From contig NZ_CP086235.1 in assembly GCF_023612095.1 (NCBI RefSeq), forward strand, positions 1,013,001 to 1,077,000: a DNA stretch of 64,000 bases, written 5' to 3'. The position numbers and the translations under genes are program-made. Positions within the stretch are counted from its first letter, which is position 1. Every line of letters starts with the position of its first letter. Under the pieces are notes generated by a model, which saw nothing but the letters and a program-made list of their open reading frames with translations, searched no databases and was not told where the DNA came from. This stretch comes from Cytobacillus firmus (GTDB lineage: Bacteria; Bacillota; Bacilli; Bacillales; Cytobacillaceae). Shown here piece after piece: positions 37,545-45,427 of this stretch.

Positions 37545-38664
37545 CTAATCGGCTTCTTCATTGCCTTTTATAAACATCCAGATATCCCTGAATACCCCAG
37601 CTTTATGAAGAGTAGTGATGAGTACAAGAGTAACCGGGCCTGCAATTAAGCCCAGAAAACCAATCAATTTAAAACCGGCAAATAAAGCAATCAGGGTAGC
37701 TAAAGGATCAAGCCCGATGCTTGATGAAAGAATCTTTGGCTCCATTATCTGGCGCTGGACCAAAACGATGATATAAAGAATGCCGAGCCCGAGTGCCCTG
37801 CTCATTTCTCCGCCGATTGCCTCATATATAATCCACGGCACAAAAATCAGCCCTGTTCCGAGATAGGGAATAATATCGACAAGGCCAGTCACAAGTGCTA
37901 TTGTGATGGCGTAATCGACACGCAGAATCAGAAGCCCGATAAGTATGATAACAGTAGTTATAGATACTAAAGTAGCCTGAGCCTTAACGAAACCAAATAA
38001 AGCCTTCTGCAGATCAGCAAATACGGTTCTGCCGCTTTTTTGCGCGGCTGGGCAGCATGCGGCTGAATATACCTGAAAGCCTGTGCCAATCCTTGCTGAT
38101 AAAAAAAGTGGCCAGCAGCGAGAAGATCAGGACAGTGGCAGCATTGGGAAACCATGAAAGAATGTTAGGGATTTTCTCGAAAAACGCCTGGATAAAATCT
38201 CCCAGTGTAGAGCCAAATTGCTTCCCGACGTTTTCTATATTCGTCATGATGGTATCCTGCTGTCCTGTTCCCAGATTATTAAATAAACTTGCCAGCTGGT
38301 TATAAAGAGGGATGATTTGCCCTGCAAAGAACTGCTCAACAAAATCAATTAAGGTATCGAGGTGCTGCGGAACTACTTCTGCCAAATAATCCGCACCTGA
38401 TACGATCTCTGCGACCAGTAAAGTGATTAATCCGGCAAAAATGGCAAAGATAAGAATCAGTGCAATGAGGACTGCAAGAGCCCTTGGTATTTTCCATTTA
38501 ACCTCCATTATATTGACCAAAGGGTTAATCAGAAAGGCAATAGCCAGTCCGATAATAAAAGGATAAGTCACTTTGGATAAATATAAGAAAGCATAGAGAC
38601 TTAAGATCACCACTCCAATGACAAAGAAAAATCTTACGGTCCGATAGATATATGCCGGGTTCAA
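37545..38664 (-). pseudogene. ytvI: YtvI-type AI-2E family transporter, interrupted
   Basis: A multi-pass membrane protein of the AI-2E/PerM family; B. subtilis YtvI is linked to sporulation. The TTG start at 38664 follows AAGGAGG with a 7-base gap. The first part (216 codons) has four or five helices and ends RAKKRQNRIC. Without the shift, the sequence would continue RTVFADLQKALFGFVKAQAT into the second part (TGLVDIIPYLGTG, LGLIAGPVTLVLIT). The joined length of about 372 matches B. subtilis YtvI (371). The break is at a run of six A on the coding strand (38036-38041); removing one A restores the frame. Sequencing error, mutation or transcript slippage are all possible. Confidence 0.75.
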
Positions 38665-38726
38665 GTAATAGCCTCCTTATTAAATTTGAACAGACTAAGT
38701 CATTGCAGCTTTGTTGTATCGCAGTC

Positions 38727-38917
38727 TAACGGGCAGTAAGCCCCCACTTTAAGACTCAGAGGAACCAAAAGAGGATAAGTGGGGGGCAAACTGCCCGTAA
38801 AGGCCCGAAAAGAAGAACAAAGACTAAGAACGCCACGTCCTGTGGCAATGTCTTTGTGACCCACTTCCTGTGGGCCTCAACTAACAATCAGTGGGGATAA
38901 AGCCCCCCCACTGATTG
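38727..38917. repeat. Hairpin repeat C carrying the same inserted module
   Basis: A GC-rich element in the gap between ytvI and ytwI. A long hairpin (38728-38799) pairs ACGGGCAG with CTGCCCGT and GCCCCCACT with AGTGGGGGGC. It is followed by a module (38811-38875) related to the one inside copy B: CAAAGAC/GTCTTTG, GCCAC/GTGGC and CCCAC/GTGGG. The element ends with a third hairpin CAATCAGTGGGG...CCCCACTGATTG (38885-38917). The outer scaffold differs from copies A, B, D and E. Confidence 0.75.
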
Positions 38918-39100
38918 AAGTTTCACTTTATGTAATGTTATTAGTCATATCATACATCATTTTTTCAAGAGCTAAAAATAATTAGATATATTCTATTAGT
39001 ACTTATTCTATTTTAAAATATCCGGCAAAGAACCCGGAAATTATTAAATTGATTTAAATTATGTTACGATAATATAGAAAGCTGGCAGGTGAATTAGCAG

Positions 39101-39562
39101 ATGTTTTCCCAATCACTCATTTTTTTGTTTCTATTGCTGGGGATAGGTTTAATTGCAAAAAATCAATCACTGATCATTGCTGTCTTTGTTTTGATTATCC
39201 TTAAAGCAGTCGGCCTGGATTCAAAAGCCTTTTCATTCCTGCAGTCCAAGGGAATTAACTGGGGTGTAACTATTATTACCATTGCTGTCCTTGCACCTAT
39301 AGCCAGTGGTGAAATCGGCTTCCGGGATTTAGGAGGGGCATTTAAATCCCCGTATGCGTGGGTTGCTCTAGTCTCAGGGATTGCAGTTGCTCTTCTGGCA
39401 AAAGGCGGCATCGTATTGCTGGCTGAAGATCCCCATATTACAACTGCTCTTGTCCTGGGGACCATTCTTGCTGTCTCCCTTTTTAAAGGCATTGCCGTTG
39501 GTCCTCTGATAGGAGCAGGGATTGCATATATGGCAATGAAAGTCTTTGAGCTTTTTAAATGA
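39101..39562 (+). CDS. ytwI: UPF0756 (DUF441) membrane protein YtwI
   Basis: A 153-residue membrane protein of the DUF441 family. Four or five helices are visible: LIFLFLLLGIGLIAKN, SLIIAVFVLIILKAV, WGVTIITIAVLAPIASG and a C-terminal glycine-rich pair (LVLGTILAVSLFKGIAVGPLIGAGIA in two helices). The conserved GLIAKNQSLI and APIASGEIGFRDL segments identify it. The function is unknown. The start ATG at 39101 follows TGGCAGGTG. It precedes citZ, as in B. subtilis. Confidence 0.9.
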   Translation: MFSQSLIFLFLLLGIGLIAKNQSLIIAVFVLIILKAVGLDSKAFSFLQSKGINWGVTIITIAVLAPIASGEIGFRDLGGAFKSPYAWVALVSGIAVALLAKGGIVLLAEDPHITTALVLGTILAVSLFKGIAVGPLIGAGIAYMAMKVFELFK

Positions 39563-39652
39563 ATGTTCTTAGATCCTTCATTGCCTTTGGGCAAAAATGC
39601 AAATAAACTTTTCTTGAAAAATAATATTTTTTAACAAATTAAGTGCTTTTCA

Positions 39653-39681
39653 TTCACAAAAGTCAGATAATTGTTTATAAT
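39653..39681 (+). promoter_or_regulatory. Sigma-A promoter of citZ
   Basis: TTCACA (39653-39658), a 17-base spacer and TATAAT (39676-39681). Transcription would start near 39688 and give a leader of about 400 bases. Confidence 0.7.
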
Positions 39682-39686
39682 AGGAC

Positions 39687-39701
39687 TTGTAAGCGTAACC
39701 T
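39687..39701 (+). promoter_or_regulatory. cre site (CcpA) at the citZ start point
   Basis: TTGTAAGCGTAACCT fits WTGNAANCGNWNNCW at every fixed position. It overlaps the predicted start of transcription, so repression is expected. A weaker match with one central mismatch (ATGTAAGCATTTTCT) lies at 39779-39793. Confidence 0.72.
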
Positions 39702-40080
39702 ATTTCACGGTACCTATTAAATTCAGTTAAGCCCTATTAAAATGTTATTAATATATTTATTTTTTCATTTTTGGAAAAATGTAAGCATTTTCTTTTTTTT
39801 AAGAGAGTACCGAGCAACCGCTCGATTAATGCAGTTTATTTCTTCCATATATCGGGAGTTCGCCAAATGAAGGTTTCACCTTTCATAAATTTGGTCTGTA
39901 GATCGGCAGATAAAGCCGGCTTTTAATGGCTGTCCTGCAGCCCTATAAAAGTGTCCCAAAAAAGATAAAGCAGAATGTGGACATGACGAGGAAGCTTTTC
40001 TGAAAGATGAAAGATCAGGTTCGGCTTACTTATGTTTAATGTACAGACAAAAATGGGTATGGGGAAATTTTATTATGTAA
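39702..40080 (+). other. Structured 5' leader of citZ
   Basis: A leader of about 380 bases with no gene. It contains a long hairpin at 39863-39894 (CCAAAT...ATTTGG with an inner GAAGGT/ACCTTTC) and smaller GC stems near 39905-39942 (GCCGGC and GGCTG/CAGCC). B. subtilis citZ mRNA also has a long leader that aconitase can bind; a similar role here is only an inference. Confidence 0.5.
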
Positions 40081-40094
40081 AGGAGAGATTCGGT

Positions 40095-41216
40095 ATGACA
40101 GTAACACGCGGTCTTGAAGGGGTAGTAGCTACTACTTCGTCTATCAGCTCCATCATAGACGATACATTAACCTATGCTGGCTACAATATTGATGATTTGG
40201 CTGAAAATGCAAGCTTTGAAGAGGTTATTTATCTTTTATGGCACAGAAAGCTTCCTGCTCAAGCCCAACTGGATGAGTTAAAGAGTCAGCTTGCAGCAAA
40301 CTACTCTCTTCCAGAGGAAGTTCTGAACCATTTTAAAACATATCCAATTGACAAAGTGCATCCAATGGCTGCCCTTCGTTCTGCAGTGTCTCTATTGGGA
40401 CTTTATGATGAAGAAGCAGACCAGATGGATGTAGAAGCGAACTATAAAAAAGCAATTCGCCTTCAAGCTAAAATGCCTGCTATCGTAACGGCATTTGCAA
40501 GAGTAAGAAAAGGTCTTGAACCAATTGCTCCTAGAACAGATCTTGGATTTGCAGCCAACTTCCTATACATGCTTACAGGCGAAGAGCCTGAAGCAATCGC
40601 AATTGAAGCGTTTAATAAAGCGCTGGTTCTTCATGCGGACCATGAATTGAATGCCTCCACGTTCACTGCGCGGGTATGTGTAGCTACTTTGTCTGATATT
40701 TATTCAGGAGTTACAGCGGCTATTGGTGCATTGAAAGGACCCTTGCATGGCGGTGCCAATGAGGCGGTAATGAAGATGCTTACTGATATCGGCACTCTTG
40801 AAAATGTTGAGCCGTATATTCGTGAAAAGCTTGAAAAGAAAGAGAAAATCATGGGCTTTGGCCATCGTGTTTACCGTCAGGGCGATCCTCGTGCCAAGCA
40901 CTTAAGAGAAATGTCTAAAAAGCTTACAGAGCTTACCGGCGAACCACACTGGTACGAAATGTCCACGCAAATTGAAGCGATCGTTACCGGGGAGAAAAAA
41001 CTTCCGCCAAATGTCGACTTCTATTCTGCGTCTGTATATCATAGCCTGGGAATCGACCATGACCTGTTCACGCCGATTTTTGCTGTAAGCCGTGTATCTG
41101 GCTGGCTGGCTCATATTCTCGAGCAATATGAAAATAACCGTTTGATCCGTCCGCGTGCAGACTATACAGGCCCGGGAATGCAAAAATACGTGCCAGTAGA
41201 GCAAAGAAGTCTGTAA
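40095..41216 (+). CDS. citZ: Citrate synthase II
   Basis: Condenses oxaloacetate and acetyl-CoA to citrate, the entry to the TCA cycle. The start at 40095 (MTVTRGLEGVVATTS) follows AGGAGAG with a 7-base gap; an ORF extending 21 codons upstream has no site. The catalytic histidines are in HADHELNASTF and the region LKGPLHGGANE. GFGHRVYRQGDPRAK contains another active-site histidine, and the catalytic aspartate lies in PNVDFYSASVYHSLG. The length is 373 residues. It heads citZ-icd-mdh. CcpA and possibly aconitase regulation are suggested by the leader. Confidence 0.97.
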   Translation: MTVTRGLEGVVATTSSISSIIDDTLTYAGYNIDDLAENASFEEVIYLLWHRKLPAQAQLDELKSQLAANYSLPEEVLNHFKTYPIDKVHPMAALRSAVSLLGLYDEEADQMDVEANYKKAIRLQAKMPAIVTAFARVRKGLEPIAPRTDLGFAANFLYMLTGEEPEAIAIEAFNKALVLHADHELNASTFTARVCVATLSDIYSGVTAAIGALKGPLHGGANEAVMKMLTDIGTLENVEPYIREKLEKKEKIMGFGHRVYRQGDPRAKHLREMSKKLTELTGEPHWYEMSTQIEAIVTGEKKLPPNVDFYSASVYHSLGIDHDLFTPIFAVSRVSGWLAHILEQYENNRLIRPRADYTGPGMQKYVPVEQRSL

Positions 41217-41426
41217 TAGGCTGAAAAAACAGATTAAAAACTAAAATTACTACTCAGCATTTTACTTTTTATCAAAAAATTGCTGTAATAGAGAGAGCAG
41301 GGAAAAGGTTAGGGGCAAATGCCTTCTAACCTTTGAATCTGATATACTGATGCAGCATTGCGCCGACCGAAGACTATATAAATAAAAAGGCTGATGCATG
41401 CACTTTTCAAAATGGAGGGTATAACA

Positions 41427-42695
41427 ATGCAAGGTGAAAAAATCACAGTTACTAATGGTGTACTAAACGTACCAAACAATCCAATCGTTCCTTTTATCGA
41501 AGGAGACGGAACAGGACCTGATATTTGGGCCGCAGCTTCCCGTGTATTGGATGCATCTGTAGAAAAAGCATATAATGGTGAGCGCAAGCTTGTCTGGAAA
41601 GAAGTGTTAGCAGGAGAAAAAGCCTTCAACCAGACTGGCGAGTGGCTTCCTTCCGAAACACTTGATATGATCAATGAATATCTTATTGCCATTAAAGGCC
41701 CATTAACAACACCAATCGGCGGCGGAATCCGTTCTCTTAACGTTGCGCTTCGCCAGGAGCTTGACCTGTTTGTGTGCCTGCGTCCGGTTCGCTGGTTTGA
41801 AGGTGTTCCTTCACCAGTCAAACGCCCTCAGGATACTGATATGGTTATTTTCCGTGAAAATACTGAAGATATTTATGCCGGCATTGAGTATGCTAAAGGC
41901 TCTGATGAGGTTAAAAAACTGATTTCATTCCTTCAGGATGAGATGGGTGTTAATAAGATCCGCTTCCCGGAAACTTCAGGCATCGGCATTAAGCCTGTTT
42001 CAGAAGAGGGAACCAGCCGCCTTGTACGTGCTGCTATTGAGTATGCCATTAAAGAGGGCCGTAAATCCCTAACACTTGTACATAAAGGCAATATCATGAA
42101 ATTTACTGAAGGTGCCTTTAAGAACTGGGGTTATGAGCTTGCTGAAAGAGAGTACGGAGAAAAAGTATTCACTTGGGCTCAATATGACCGCATTAAGGAT
42201 GAGCAGGGTGTTGAAGCTGCAAACAAAGCACAGGCAGATGCAGAAGCAGCCGGCAAAATTATTGTTAAAGATGCGATTGCTGATATTTTCCTTCAGCAGA
42301 TCCTTACCCGTCCAAAAGAGTTTGATGTTGTTGCAACAATGAACTTGAATGGTGATTATATTTCTGATGCTCTTGCTGCACAGGTAGGCGGAATTGGTAT
42401 TGCTCCTGGAGCAAACATTAACTATGAAACTGGACATGCGATCTTCGAAGCAACACATGGTACAGCTCCGAAGTATGCCGGTCTTGATAAGGTTAATCCT
42501 TCATCTGTTATTCTTTCAGGTGTATTAATGCTTGAGCACCTTGGATGGAACGAAGCTGCAAACATGATCGTTAAATCTATGGAGAAATCTATTGCTTCTA
42601 AAGTCGTAACATATGACTTTGCGCGTCTAATGGATGGAGCAACTGAAGTAAAATGCTCTGAATTTGCCGACGAACTAATTAAAAACATGGAATAA
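41427..42695 (+). CDS. icd: NADP-dependent isocitrate dehydrogenase
   Basis: Oxidatively decarboxylates isocitrate to 2-oxoglutarate and makes [18 protein letters not shown] is at residues about 25-37. The substrate serine lies in [20 protein letters not shown] with its arginines. [20 protein letters not shown] carries the metal-binding aspartates. [13 protein letters not shown] binds NADP. The length of 422 matches B. subtilis (423). The start follows GGAGGGTATAAC. The 210-base gap after citZ has a hairpin at about 41307-41336 (AAAGGTTAG/CTAACCTTT) and a TATACT box near 41342, consistent with an extra promoter, but no clear -35 was found. Confidence 0.96.
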   Translation: MQGEKITVTNGVLNVPNNPIVPFIEGDGTGPDIWAAASRVLDASVEKAYNGERKLVWKEVLAGEKAFNQTGEWLPSETLDMINEYLIAIKGPLTTPIGGGIRSLNVALRQELDLFVCLRPVRWFEGVPSPVKRPQDTDMVIFRENTEDIYAGIEYAKGSDEVKKLISFLQDEMGVNKIRFPETSGIGIKPVSEEGTSRLVRAAIEYAIKEGRKSLTLVHKGNIMKFTEGAFKNWGYELAEREYGEKVFTWAQYDRIKDEQGVEAANKAQADAEAAGKIIVKDAIADIFLQQILTRPKEFDVVATMNLNGDYISDALAAQVGGIGIAPGANINYETGHAIFEATHGTAPKYAGLDKVNPSSVILSGVLMLEHLGWNEAANMIVKSMEKSIASKVVTYDFARLMDGATEVKCSEFADELIKNME

Positions 42696-42701
42696 AAAAG
42701 T

Positions 42702-42735
42702 AAAAGCGCCTTTAATAAAAGGCGCTTTTGATTAA
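42702..42735 (+). terminator. Terminator or processing hairpin after icd
   Basis: A stem AAAAGCGCCTT / AAGGCGCTTTT with a short loop. The T tract is short, so partial read-through into mdh is likely. Confidence 0.6.
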
Positions 42736-42902
42736 TATACTATTCATGCAGTACATTTAGTGTACTTCCCTGAGGAAACTTCTTTTGCCGGGCAGCTGGC
42801 GATTCTCTGAAATTGTGTATATAGGAAGGCTGTTCCTTGAAACAGCCTCTTACATAAAGGATGCAAATCCTGAACTTTCATTTCCAAAAGGAGGAACTGC
42901 TC

Positions 42903-43844
42903 ATGTCATTGAAACGCAAAAAGATTTCTGTAATCGGTGGAGGATTTACTGGAGCAACAACTGCATTCTTACTGGCTCAAAAGGAACTTGGGGATGTCGT
43001 ATTGGTCGATATTCCGCAAATGGAAAATCCTACAAAGGGAAAAGCTCTTGATATGCTTGAAGCAAGTCCTGTTCAGGGATTCGATTCAAATATCACAGGA
43101 ACTTCAAGCTATGAAGATACACAAGACTCCGACATTGTTGTTATTACAGCAGGCATTGCACGAAAGCCGGGCATGAGCCGTGATGACCTTGTACAAACGA
43201 ACCAGAAGATTATGAAAAGTGTAGCCCAGGAGATTGCAAAACATTCTCCAAATAGCTATATTGTTGTGCTTACTAATCCAGTGGATGCGATGACTTATAC
43301 AGTTTTCAAGGAATCAGGCTTCCCGAAAAACCGTGTAATAGGACAATCGGGTGTTCTTGACACAGCCCGCTTCCGGACATTTGTCGCGCAGGAACTGAAT
43401 TTGTCTGTTAAAGACATTACAGGATTTGTACTTGGAGGACATGGTGATGACATGGTTCCGCTAGTCCGCTATTCATATGCTGGCGGCATTCCTTTAGAAT
43501 CATTAATTTCAAAAGATCGTCTGGATGCCATTGTCGAGCGTACACGCAAAGGCGGAGGAGAGATCGTTAACTTATTAGGCAATGGAAGTGCCTACTATGC
43601 TCCAGCAGCTTCCCTTGTGGAAATGTGTGAAGCTATCCTTAAAGATCAGCGCCGCGTACTGCCTTCCATTGCTTACCTTGAAGGAGAATATGGCTACGAA
43701 GGAATCTATCTGGGTGTGCCTGCAATCCTTGGAGCAAACGGAATCGAAAAAGTAATAGAGCTTGAACTGACAAGTGAAGAAAAAGCTGCCCTCGATAAGT
43801 CGGCAGATTCAGTTCGCAAGGTAATGGAAGTATTAGCTTACTAG
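42903..43844 (+). CDS. mdh: Malate dehydrogenase
   Basis: Interconverts malate and oxaloacetate with NAD. The start at 42903 ([14 protein letters not shown]) is set by AAAGGAGG. The NAD loop [14 protein letters not shown] is at residues about 12-25, followed by the acidic VLVDIP. Substrate arginines are in [12 protein letters not shown], and [10 protein letters not shown] and the catalytic histidine motif [14 protein letters not shown] follow. The length is 313 (B. subtilis 312). It is the lactate-dehydrogenase-like bacterial type. It completes the citZ-icd-mdh set; a strong terminator follows. Confidence 0.97.
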   Translation: MSLKRKKISVIGGGFTGATTAFLLAQKELGDVVLVDIPQMENPTKGKALDMLEASPVQGFDSNITGTSSYEDTQDSDIVVITAGIARKPGMSRDDLVQTNQKIMKSVAQEIAKHSPNSYIVVLTNPVDAMTYTVFKESGFPKNRVIGQSGVLDTARFRTFVAQELNLSVKDITGFVLGGHGDDMVPLVRYSYAGGIPLESLISKDRLDAIVERTRKGGGEIVNLLGNGSAYYAPAASLVEMCEAILKDQRRVLPSIAYLEGEYGYEGIYLGVPAILGANGIEKVIELELTSEEKAALDKSADSVRKVMEVLAY

Positions 43845-43864
43845 GGTGATCTAATCTATGTGAA

Positions 43865-43898
43865 GAAAATCCGGGGAATTTCTCCCGGATTTTTTTTA
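43865..43898 (+). terminator. Terminator after mdh
   Basis: A 9-bp stem AAAATCCGG / CCGGATTTT with a long T run. Confidence 0.87.
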
Positions 43899-43966
43899 CT
43901 GGAAGCCCTTTTGGGAAATAGTATAAAATGATATCATAGAGAGAATAGACTGAATAATTTAAAATA

Positions 43967-43995
43967 TTGAACAGTCTATTTTTTACAGTTATTAT
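43967..43995 (+). promoter_or_regulatory. Sigma-A promoter of the MaoC-like gene
   Basis: TTGAAC (43967-43972), a 17-base spacer and TATTAT (43990-43995). Confidence 0.68.
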
Positions 43996-44008
43996 GTAAA
44001 CGGTTACA
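43994..44008 (+). promoter_or_regulatory. cre site overlapping the maoC promoter
   Basis: ATGTAAACGGTTACA contains the perfect palindrome TGTAAACGGTTACA without exceptions to the cre consensus. It begins on the last two bases of the -10 box, a classic position for repression by CcpA. Confidence 0.8.
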
Positions 44009-44028
44009 ACACTCGGAGGTGCTTAGCT

Positions 44029-44505
44029 ATGCTGCTTGGAAAGAAAAGAAAACTGGGAAGAACAATAGAAGAAATATCTGTGGGCGAAAAATTGACGCTA
44101 ACAGAAAAAATAGAAGATAAGGATCTATTGCTGTACCTGGGTCTGACAAACGATGCAAACCCATTATATATTCAGCATGATTATGCTTCACAAACACCTT
44201 ATAAAAAGCCAATTGTACCAAGTGTTATGCTGAATGGCATCATAAACTCTGCCATATCGAAATATTTGCCGGGCCCAGGAAGCCATGTTTTAAAACAGGA
44301 AATCGAGTACACGAAGCCTGTCTATCATTATGGTACGGTTCAATTTTTATTTGAAGTAACAGAAGTGAACACCTCAAATCATACCGTGCAAATTAAGGTC
44401 CAGGGAACAAATGAAGAGGACCAGACGGTTATTAATGGACAGCTCCTTGTATGCCCGCCATACAAGCCTCAGCCTATGGATGGCAATGCTTTGGATAATT
44501 TCTGA
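44029..44505 (+). CDS. MaoC-like hotdog-fold (enoyl-CoA hydratase type) protein
   Basis: A single-domain hotdog protein of the MaoC dehydratase family. The hydratase-2-like motif is YLGLTNDANPLYIQHDYAS, containing the catalytic Asp and a position often held by His in the family (here IQHD). TPYKKPIVPSVMLNGII and GTVQFLFEVTEVN give the rest of the fold. The length is 158. Such proteins hydrate trans-2-enoyl-CoA to (R)-3-hydroxyacyl-CoA, or act on other acyl thioesters; the substrate is not known here. The start follows GGAGGTG. It lies between mdh and phoP, is absent from B. subtilis there, and is probably repressed by glucose through the cre site. Confidence 0.82.
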   Translation: MLLGKKRKLGRTIEEISVGEKLTLTEKIEDKDLLLYLGLTNDANPLYIQHDYASQTPYKKPIVPSVMLNGIINSAISKYLPGPGSHVLKQEIEYTKPVYHYGTVQFLFEVTEVNTSNHTVQIKVQGTNEEDQTVINGQLLVCPPYKPQPMDGNALDNF

Positions 44506-44510
44506 TAGTC

Positions 44511-44542
44511 AAAAGATGTGCAGCATATGCACATCTTTTTTG
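44511..44542 (+). terminator. Terminator after the MaoC-like gene
   Basis: An 11-12-bp stem AAAAGATGTGCA / TGCACATCTTTT with a T run. Confidence 0.85.
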
Positions 44543-44710
44543 ATGAATCCTCCCTTTACAGCAATTGACCCGAAAAAAATCATGAACTATATTATAATAA
44601 AGATATGTGGCAAAAGGGGTTTAATAGGCAGGAGGGATACCTGCTTTTTATAAGTGAGAGTCAACCAATTGAAGTACAAAGAGGGGTAATTCATTCACTC
44701 GGAGGATCGC

Positions 44711-45427
44711 ATGGATAAGAAAATTCTAGTTGTAGATGACGAACAATCTATTGTAACTTTACTTCAATACAACCTGCAGCAGGCGGGCTATGAAGTACTT
44801 ACGGCCATAGATGGCCAGGAGGGCAAAGATCTGGCCATTTCTGAAAAGCCGGATCTTATTGTTCTTGATCTTATGCTGCCAAAGCTTGATGGAATAGAAG
44901 TATGCAAACAGCTTAGACAGCAGAAAATAGCGACGCCTATTTTAATGCTGACGGCCAAGGATGATGAGTTTGATAAGGTTCTTGGTCTTGAACTGGGTGC
45001 AGATGATTACATGACAAAACCTTTCAGCCCGCGGGAAGTGGTTGCCAGAGTTAAAGCGATCTTGCGGAGAACACAATTTGTGCCTGAAGCTTCCGAAGAG
45101 AAAGCAGAAGATGGTGATTCTTTTAGGATTGGCGGTCTTAAAATCTTTCCACAGCATTATGAAGCTTATTTTGAAGAAGAACTCCTTGAATTAACTCCTA
45201 AGGAATTTGAATTGCTATTATATCTTGCCAAGAATAAAAGCCGTGTCCTTACAAGGGATCAGCTGCTTAGTGCAGTCTGGAATTATGATTTTGCAGGAGA
45301 CACGAGAATCGTTGATGTACATATTAGCCATTTAAGAGAGAAAATTGAAGCAAACACCAAAAAACCTGTATATATTAAGACCATTCGCGGACTGGGCTAC
45401 AAATTGGAGGAGCCTAAAGGAGAATGA
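44711..45427 (+). CDS. phoP: Phosphate response regulator PhoP
   Basis: OmpR-type response regulator for phosphate starvation. The receiver domain (1-120) has the acidic pair in VVDDEQSI, the phosphoacceptor Asp53 in LIVLDLMLPKLDG, the switch threonine in MLTAKDDEF and the lysine in YMTKPFSPREV. The winged helix (about 135-235) includes LTPKEFELLLYLA and VDVHISHLREKIE. The length is 238. The start follows GGAGG. It overlaps phoR by 4 bases (ATGA), giving a two-gene operon. Four PhoP-type hexamers lie just downstream of phoR. Confidence 0.96.
   Translation: MDKKILVVDDEQSIVTLLQYNLQQAGYEVLTAIDGQEGKDLAISEKPDLIVLDLMLPKLDGIEVCKQLRQQKIATPILMLTAKDDEFDKVLGLELGADDYMTKPFSPREVVARVKAILRRTQFVPEASEEKAEDGDSFRIGGLKIFPQHYEAYFEEELLELTPKEFELLLYLAKNKSRVLTRDQLLSAVWNYDFAGDTRIVDVHISHLREKIEANTKKPVYIKTIRGLGYKLEEPKGE

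Noticed and set aside
42785..43051. 88-codon frame overlapping mdh
   Set aside because: Out of frame with mdh, which has a clear start and family match.
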